Shown here in pieces: positions 9,400 through 13,857 of a stretch of DNA of 13,857 nt. The position numbers and the translations under genes were made by a program. This DNA comes from Euperipatoides rowelli (taxonomy: Eukaryota > Onychophora > Udeonychophora > Euonychophora > Peripatopsidae): NCBI GenBank assembly GCA_003024985.2, contig PXIH01S0004960.1; one strand, given 5' to 3'. The notes under the pieces are model-generated. The model ran no database searches. It saw only the letters and a list, made by a program, of their open reading frames with translations, and was not told where the DNA came from. Positions within the stretch are counted from its first letter, which is position 1; the number at the start of each line of letters is the position of its first letter.

Positions 9400-9657
9400 A
9401 AAGAATACTTCTCAAAAACAAAAAGAGATCACAAAGACAATTGAACTAGAAAGAGAAATACCTAAACAGAAAGGACAGAACTTTAAAGGACACAATTTAA
9501 GAGCAATAGTAAAAGCACCTTCATGACTTATTGAACAGTTTGAGAACTTTTTAATGATATCATTTAGTTGTAATTAGAATAGACATTTTATAATATTTTT
9601 AGTTGAATTAACTAATCATCATAATACATATTTCTTTAAAAAAAAAAGAAAGTAGGC
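9400..9657 (+). other. Gypsy 3' untranslated tail with polypurine tract
   Basis: About 260 bp between integrase and the 3' LTR has no env-like frame. A purine run at 9638-9656 (ten A, G, AAA, GTAGG) sits four bases before the LTR and is the best candidate for the plus-strand primer. The four extra bases CTAA between tract and LTR are unusual and may reflect decay. Confidence 0.65.
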
Positions 9658-9660
9658 TAA

Positions 9661-9923
9661 TGTAGTGTTGTTATAGTTAAATTAATGTACATTTTATATG
9701 TGTTAATATTAACAATAGCTTAAATAAATGTTAATTTAGAATACCACAACAAGTTATTAATAATAGTAAAATGCTTTGTTAATAGAGGGCGTGATAATAT
9801 ACATTTAGTTTCGATCCTAACCAGACCTTCAAGAGTCAACATGTCTCTTGCACCATCGGATAAAATAAAGGTATTATTTTATTCTAAACATTCTTATTTG
9901 TGATTATTTATCAAATCACAACA
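9661..9923 (+). repeat. 3' LTR of the gypsy element
   Basis: This 263-bp partner of 5186-5440 starts TGTAGTG and ends CACAACA. Relative to the 5' LTR it lacks about 16 bp after the first 12 bases and has about 22 extra bases (TATGTGTTAATATTAACAAT region). Outside the indels I estimate about 94 percent identity by eye. Confidence 0.96.
9864..9869 (+). promoter_or_regulatory. Polyadenylation signal AATAAA in the 3' LTR
   Basis: This sits at the same place as the AATAAA in the 5' LTR, inside the conserved stretch after CACCATCGG. It would define the transcript end if the element were expressed. Confidence 0.5.
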
Positions 9924-9928
9924 CAAAT

Positions 9929-10375
9929 CATGGTGAAATCAAACATGAAATCAAACAGGAGCATAATTTTACAAACTGGAATAGTGAACTGGTTAAACTA
10001 GAAAACCTGATGATCAAGCAGAATCAGTCTGTTAAAAAGGTGGCTTCTTCTCCATTGTGCACACCTATCTTGGTGATGATATTTAAATGTACGACTGGTG
10101 TGGATTGACCAAGAAGTTTGAAATAGCTCAAAACAGCATGGAAGGACTCCTAAAATTAGATGAGCAATAGAAGTTTAAATTTTCCAGACCTAATTTGCAT
10201 AAAGAAACATCTTTTTTTGCCATACATCAGAATACACTGCACCAGAACTAACGTGGAACTAAGGAAAGACATGTGTTTATTGCGGGATTAGATAATTTGG
10301 GTATTGATATTACATAAACAGGAAGTAGATGAAGTGCATAGTTATGTTACAATAAGACAACAAGCAAACAAAGGA
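9929..10375. other. Spacer between the gypsy and mariner elements
   Basis: This is AT-rich DNA without an open frame of note. A short stretch near 10090-10150 recalls the region after the reverse transcriptase in LINE proteins (L-T-K-K-F-E-I-A-Q-N-S-M-E), but it is too short and poorly supported to call. Confidence 0.5.
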
Positions 10376-11065
10376 GCATTCCTTCATAAAATTATGATAA
10401 TTTAACATAACTCATGAAGCAAATGTTCTATCCACAAGTCATTTGCTGCAACGTGTTATCAACTTTAAAATGTTTTTTACTTGTCATTAGTAGATCTCTA
10501 CATGTGACCTTTTTTTGTTGCCCACAGCACATCAAAGTGAAACTTAATTTCATGCCTTGTGTTGGACAGCATATTCATCATCACATTACCTATGGTGTCT
10601 TGTTATTTGAGTCTTAAGATTATTAGGGTTTGGTACAGGTGTGTTTAAACCAACAACCTCTGTGGACTATAAAGAAATGATAGCCTGATACGCTCCACAT
10701 TGTTGGGTGATGTTGAATGATGAGTTTGATCTTTAGCCTGCATAAACCTACAGTCTCCTTAAACTTCTTCATCCATGAATGCATTGTAGTTACAATTGGT
10801 GGTTCTATCCCATACACTGTTCGATATTTGCCTTGAACAGTTACTACAAGATTTCATTTCGGCCACAGCACACATTGCGCTTTTTCTTGTATGGACGCCA
10901 TTTGCATTAAAAATTCTCTGTGGCGCCATCTATTGAACAAAAAAAAACCTTTTGAGTTTCTAAACAATTTGAAGCAAACTGTTTGTGGCTACGACTTTTG
11001 CTTTATGAGTTGTGTTAAATCATTTATATAAAGGTAATTCACAGGTAATTCTTGGTCACCCTGTA
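10376..11065 (-). mobile_element. Internally deleted mariner-superfamily element
   Basis: The right end reads GGTCACCCTG then TA (11054-11065), the reverse complement of a CAGGGTGACC terminus with a TA target. The inner right terminus (about 10966-11040) is an inverted repeat of about 10390-10450: both contain TTAACAxAACTCATxAAGCAAA followed by CCACAA. The outermost left bases no longer show CAGGGTGACC, so the left boundary at 10376 is approximate. Between the termini are the start and end of a transposase on the minus strand with its middle missing. Confidence 0.78.
10498..10901 (-). pseudogene. Transposase remnant, N- and C-terminal parts only
   Basis: The intact enzyme would bind the element ends through a helix-turn-helix and move the DNA with a DDE/D core. 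On the minus strand, ATG at 10901-10899 opens a reading with M-A-S-I-Q-E-K-A-Q-C-V-L, which meets a shift and stop near 10855. It continues as a helix-turn-helix-like stretch (Y-G-I-E-P-P and W-M-K-K-F-K-E-T) around 10740-10817. N-V-E-R-I-R appears in another frame around 10690-10710. Then the text jumps to what looks like the protein's C-terminus, F-H-F-D-V-L-W-A-T-K-K-G-H, closing at the TAG 10500-10498. The catalytic core of some 200 residues expected between is absent. The family resemblance to arthropod-type mariner/IS630 transposases is from memory; exact clade unknown. Confidence 0.72.
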
Positions 11066-12028
11066 TCTAATGCTTCACTAGGCTAAATTTAATTAAAATA
11101 GTTTTGTTTGCTATCAGCTGACTTAAATACTTAAATATTCATAGATAAAAGATTTTATATAATTCTGGCATTGCAGTGGTTTAGAGTTCTATGTTTATAT
11201 TTCAGAGTAATTATTATCAGTTAGATGGAGAAGATTAAGAGAAACTAGCCCAGTACTGACAGAATCGAGGAACGAGGAAATACAGAAGGTTGTGGTTTGC
11301 TGGTATATTCTATATCTTTCAATAATTACTCAACATTGGGTGCATTCTCCAAGGCGTATGATCGGGTTCATGGATCACCAAAGATTTCTATCGAGCTTTT
11401 CTTTTTATTACAGAGAATTGCCTGATGTTAGCCCAGTCCTTAAGGTCATTCAACCATTCTCTTCTTGGTTTTCCTCTTCTTTTTCTTTTTCTGTCTATCC
11501 CTCAAGTACTGGTACTAGTCTGACTCCTGCAGTTCATCTTTACTTAGTTAAATCATAGTCAGTTTTAATCGGTCACAAAACTATACTAATTAATCCTATG
11601 TGACTCCATAATAATTATAACCATTTTATTATATCTTAACAACAAAATAAGCCAAGACAATATGCGTCCATATAAACAAAACTTGCACACCTAACTTAAT
11701 TAAAAATTAGAAAAGTGCTTTTCATTGTTGGAGTATCTTCACTTGCAAGATACTACACTGCTACCAATGCTATAAACTTTTTGAAAAATTTTATTTGGCT
11801 CTTCAGATAAAAAAACAAACAATGGATCATGCTGGACTACTAAACAAAATTGTTAGACTTTAAATGACCACAATATGATTCCACATTTGGTCAAGAGGTT
11901 AAATGACATTCTACAAAATAATTGCCGATATCTCCTATGACATGCCTCTTTGCATAAATTCCAGTTGACCCAGAACAAAAAGTGATCCCACAATACAAAT
12001 TGGGATAAGAAATCTTGTTTTATATTTA
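11066..12028. other. Spacer with little recognisable content
   Basis: AT-rich DNA lies here apart from a pyrimidine-rich stretch at about 11455-11510. The one hint of origin is a possible LINE C-terminus scrap on the minus strand at 11418-11468, listed separately. No RNA genes or inverted repeats were seen. Confidence 0.5.
11418..11468 (-). pseudogene. Possible scrap of LINE ORF C-terminus
   Basis: Minus-strand translation gives P-R-R-E-W-L-N-D-L-K-D-W-A-N-I, 17 codons without a stop. It is preceded by a lysine/arginine-rich stretch in a neighbouring frame. This recalls the GRPRxRWLDD-type motif near the C-terminus of LINE endonuclease-reverse transcriptases, where such a basic run then a tryptophan motif is common. 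The similarity is short and I cannot test it, so chance is possible. If real, it is a separate copy from the plus-strand LINE at the left of the window. Confidence 0.33.
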
Positions 12029-12345
12029 TTAACCCTGTCCGCTCCAATTATTTTTAATTTGTGGTTTCATTATACTGCAAATTATATATAAAAAAAAAAT
12101 TGTAAGAAATTTTATTCTTTTAAATCCCCTGATTTTAATTTTAGTTTTTTTTAATCGTTTCGTAGACTTAAAAAAAGCAAATATATTTTAGTCCTTTTGA
12201 ATATAAATTTTATTAATTTGAAGCGTTTTTGAAGCCAACGATGATTATTGAATTGTAGGAGAAAATGTCGATTTATAATCGACAGTAGAGAAGAACAGGA
12301 CTTTTTATAATGTCGATGTATAGACAGTGGACTGGAAAGGGTTAA
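12029..12345. mobile_element. piggyBac-like MITE between TTAA sites
   Basis: TTAA occurs at 12029-12032 and 12342-12345, directly flanking a 309-bp segment that starts CCCTGTCCGCTCCAAT and whose other end, reversed, reads CCCTTTCCAGTCCACT. These agree at 12 of 16 positions. A CCC terminus next to a TTAA duplication is the piggyBac pattern. Inside, TGTCGATT/AATCGACA form a perfect palindrome around three bases at 12266-12284, and a related TGTCGAT lies near the right terminus at 12311-12317. There is no coding potential, so movement would need a transposase supplied elsewhere. Confidence 0.78.
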
Positions 12346-12803
12346 TAGCTTGTTAATCCTATGGAAATGTTGTCTTGTGACAATGTGAATGACATTATAT
12401 GATTTTAAAAACTAGCATCTGCATAGCAAAATCTGGAGAACCATTACACTCAAAAACAGCCATGGATTGGTTAACGGTCGGGCTGACAGGAAGTAGGGTA
12501 AAAATTATCAAAAACTAGGGCTTTATCTTTATTAAAAAAATTATCAAAAAGGTTTATTGCAAGTCTTGAATATCATAGTGTTGGGGCATAATTGTTATTA
12601 CATAGTAGGAGTTATTGATTCAAGGTTATGGTGAAGGTTAAGACTGTAAATAAAAAATAAAGTTTCAATTTATTTAATCATGTGACTTCAATAATACATC
12701 ATTGGTTGGTTTAAGATGCAAAGGTGTACAGAGTATTAACTAGAGTAGTTTAAAAACCAGCTTAAAATAACTAATAATTAAAAACTTCAAAGATTTTATT
12801 CAA
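12346..12803. other. Spacer with one dispersed-repeat match
   Basis: There is no gene or inverted repeat. The stretch at 12621-12658 resembles part of the 155-bp repeat at the left of the window and is listed separately. The rest is AT-rich and unremarkable. Confidence 0.5.
12621..12658 (+). repeat. Dispersed repeat fragment related to the 155-bp unit
   Basis: CAAGGTTATGGTGAAGGTTA followed by AGACTGTAAATAAAAA matches 2081-2117 (CAGGGTTATGGTAAGGTTAA, GACTGTAAAGAAAA) at nearly all positions with one small indel. The two sites are more than 10 kb apart in the same orientation. Confidence 0.6.
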
Positions 12804-13241
12804 TTAAAGGTCAAATGTAATGGATTTTTAAAATTTTTATTTTATTATTGATTTTCAAAGATAATTACTAAAAAAAAAAAATATTCCACTGGAAAAAAAT
12901 AATTAAAATGCTTAAAAAAAAGTTATTTAAAGATAAAATTAACAATATTGCTATCCTTTGTCTGAGATTACTTAAGGAAGCTTTCAAATTATTTTTGGGT
13001 CTGAGATTATTTGATGACAAAACCGTTTCTACAGCTGTTTTCTTTGTAATGATTTAACATGTAAATAGAGGTATGTTCAACTTGTATTAAAGGTCATTTT
13101 GATTTAAAAAACAAACAAATTGGACCATAATAACACAAAGGATGAATTTGATTATGATTTTTTACAAGTATTTAATCAATAATGGCCATAGGATTTACAG
13201 CCTTTAGCTGACGAAGATAGCAAATATTCTATAGTTAAGTA

Positions 13242-13621
13242 TAGCAAGCCAGTGGTGGATCTAGACATTTTTTTTGGGGTTGGAGGGCAAAGTTGGCTTC
13301 TGACCCCCCCAATTTCTGTGTTTTTCCAAACAAAATATTTTGATAAGATTTTTTTTTATAGTTGTATGGATGTTTTTTACTTCAAATGTAAATAATTTGA
13401 GAAGCTTTTTTTTTTTTGTTGTATGGATGTTTTTTACTTCAAATGTAAATAATTTGAGAAGCTTTTTTTTTTTTTTTTTTTGGTTGTAGGACGTTTTAAT
13501 AGCCCTTATATACTGTATAATTATTTAACTTCAAGGCCCATTTTGCTGCCCTTTTGATGTGGTACCCGGGGCATTTGCCCCCTCTTTCCCCCCCTTTCCC
13601 AAATCCAGCACTGTAGCAAGC
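13242..13621. mobile_element. hAT-type MITE with exact 8-bp duplication
   Basis: The element at 13250-13613 (364 bp) begins CAGTGGTGGATCT and ends AAATCCAGCACTG; the termini agree at 11 of 13 positions. It is flanked by the exact direct repeat TAGCAAGC at 13242-13249 and 13614-13621. Duplication length and CAGTG ends fit hAT. Near the ends the sequence is rich in G (left) and C (right), including a GGGGCA/TGCCCC palindrome at about 13568-13581, in contrast with AT-rich surroundings. There is no coding potential. It sits inside the fold-back 12804-13852, so it inserted later. Confidence 0.9.
13361..13474. repeat. Two tandem 57-bp units inside the hAT-type MITE
   Basis: GTTGTATGGATGTTTTTTAC begins at 13361 and again at 13418. 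The two copies are identical through GAGAAGC, followed in each by a long T run of variable length. Identity suggests a recent duplication or replication slippage, or an assembly artefact near the long T tracts. Confidence 0.88.
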
Positions 13622-13857
13622 TCTATTCATCTCTGAACAATGAGGTAACAAAATATTATCTCCCCTGGTGTACACAGTTGACAATGTTGTTTTAAGGGGG
13701 AGGAGCTAAAGACAATTATTTTAAAAATTGAATTGTAAATAACTATTTTTTTTATTTAGGCTATTTTTTTTTTCATGTGGATATTTTTTTTTTAGTACAA
13801 ATCTTTGAAAATCAATAATAATTAAAATAAATGTGTTACATTTGACCTCTAACGTAA

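Larger units (their letters stand above)
5181..9928 (+). mobile_element. Degenerate Ty3/gypsy LTR retrotransposon (Mag-like)
   Basis: A full-length copy of 4738 bp (5186-9923) has two related LTRs, a primer binding site after the left LTR, a purine tract before the right LTR, and gag then protease, reverse transcriptase, RNase H and integrase in the Ty3/gypsy order. Flanking 5-mers CAAAA (5181-5185) and CAAAT (9924-9928) agree at four of five bases, consistent with an aged target duplication. Every protein domain carries stops or frameshifts, so it cannot make its own proteins. There is no envelope-like frame between integrase and the right LTR. The Mag-like label rests on the gag zinc-finger region, an SDD-type reverse transcriptase box and the integrase C-terminal module; the gypsy superfamily is certain, the lineage less so. 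Confidence 0.96.
12804..13852. repeat. Fold-back structure with arms of about 95 bp
   Basis: The left arm 12804-12899 and right arm 13758-13852 are inverted repeats. A 19-bp core (ATTATTGATTTTCAAAGAT at 12844-12862; reversed at 13801-13819) is perfect, AGGTCAAATGTAA near the outer ends is also shared, and both arms carry the ACTAAAAAAAA/TATTCCAC-type stretch. Weaker similarity runs inward by about 50 bp. The right arm reaches the window edge, so the outer boundary and any target duplication cannot be seen. The interior has no coding signal and is interrupted by a nested hAT-type MITE. Confidence 0.8.

Noticed and set aside
10090-10155. LINE-like residues (L-T-K-K-F-E-I-A-Q-N-S-M-E) on the plus strand
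   Set aside because: There are only about 13 suggestive residues, with no matching sequence before or after.
10414-10617. Plus-strand open frame of 67 codons
   Set aside because: It is antisense to the transposase C-terminal remnant and the element terminus.
11292-11558. Plus-strand open frame of 88 codons, and an Ala-Tyr-Asp-Arg-Val motif in a neighbouring frame resembling a reverse transcriptase box
   Set aside because: The motif is very short, the following motif is not convincing, and the minus strand gives an equally good short LINE-like reading. There is no basis to call a gene.
11853-12047. Minus-strand open frame of 64 codons
   Set aside because: It runs into the end of the piggyBac-like MITE and shows no family motif.
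13496-13684. Minus-strand open frame of 62 codons with a Gly-rich part
   Set aside because: It crosses the right boundary and target duplication of the hAT-type MITE, and the Gly-rich part is the C-rich MITE end read in reverse.
1-13857. CRISPR array, tRNA or rRNA genes, or a defence or biosynthetic gene cluster
   Set aside because: The repeats lack regular spacers, no cloverleaf or rRNA core was seen, and all protein remnants belong to transposons.

Overview
The window looks like AT-rich, repeat-dense intergenic DNA from an animal nuclear genome, most likely an invertebrate. The evidence is the repeat content: an RTE-like LINE, a Ty3/gypsy element resembling the Mag type, a mariner-superfamily relic, two hAT-type elements with 8-bp target duplications and a piggyBac-type element with TTAA ends. 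No bacterial operon, tRNA, rRNA, CRISPR array or intact cellular gene is visible. No open reading frame looks like a functional gene, and the longer ones that make sense are fragments of decayed transposon proteins. Family names come from motif recognition by eye, with no database search.

Layout, left to right. 1-255: minisatellite with a 52-54 bp unit. About 440-1661 (+): broken RTE-like LINE covering the end of the endonuclease and the start of the reverse transcriptase. 1741-2359: fold-back element with TA at both ends, containing a 2 x 155 bp tandem repeat, an inner inverted repeat and a strong hairpin. 2360-3394: AT-rich DNA with nothing recognised, then pyrimidine-rich sequence. 3395-3662: 18-bp minisatellite without indels. 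3881-4669: non-autonomous hAT-like element with an exact 8-bp duplication. 5181-9928: a complete but dead Ty3/gypsy retrotransposon with both LTRs, primer site, gag, protease, reverse transcriptase, RNase H and integrase remains, and a near-matching 5-bp duplication. About 10376-11065 (-): internally deleted mariner-superfamily element. 11418-11468 (-): possible scrap of LINE C-terminus. 12029-12345: piggyBac-like MITE between TTAA sites. 12804 to the right edge: fold-back element with arms of about 95 bp or more, interrupted by a second hAT-type MITE at 13242-13621.

The window is therefore a layered record of insertions, and its genes do not form a pathway. Nothing in it supports a new functional system. 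The parts most worth a second look are the multi-layer fold-back at 1741-2359, the fold-back with a hAT nested in it at the right edge, the cleanly bounded short elements, and the contrast between similar LTRs and a badly broken interior in the gypsy copy.
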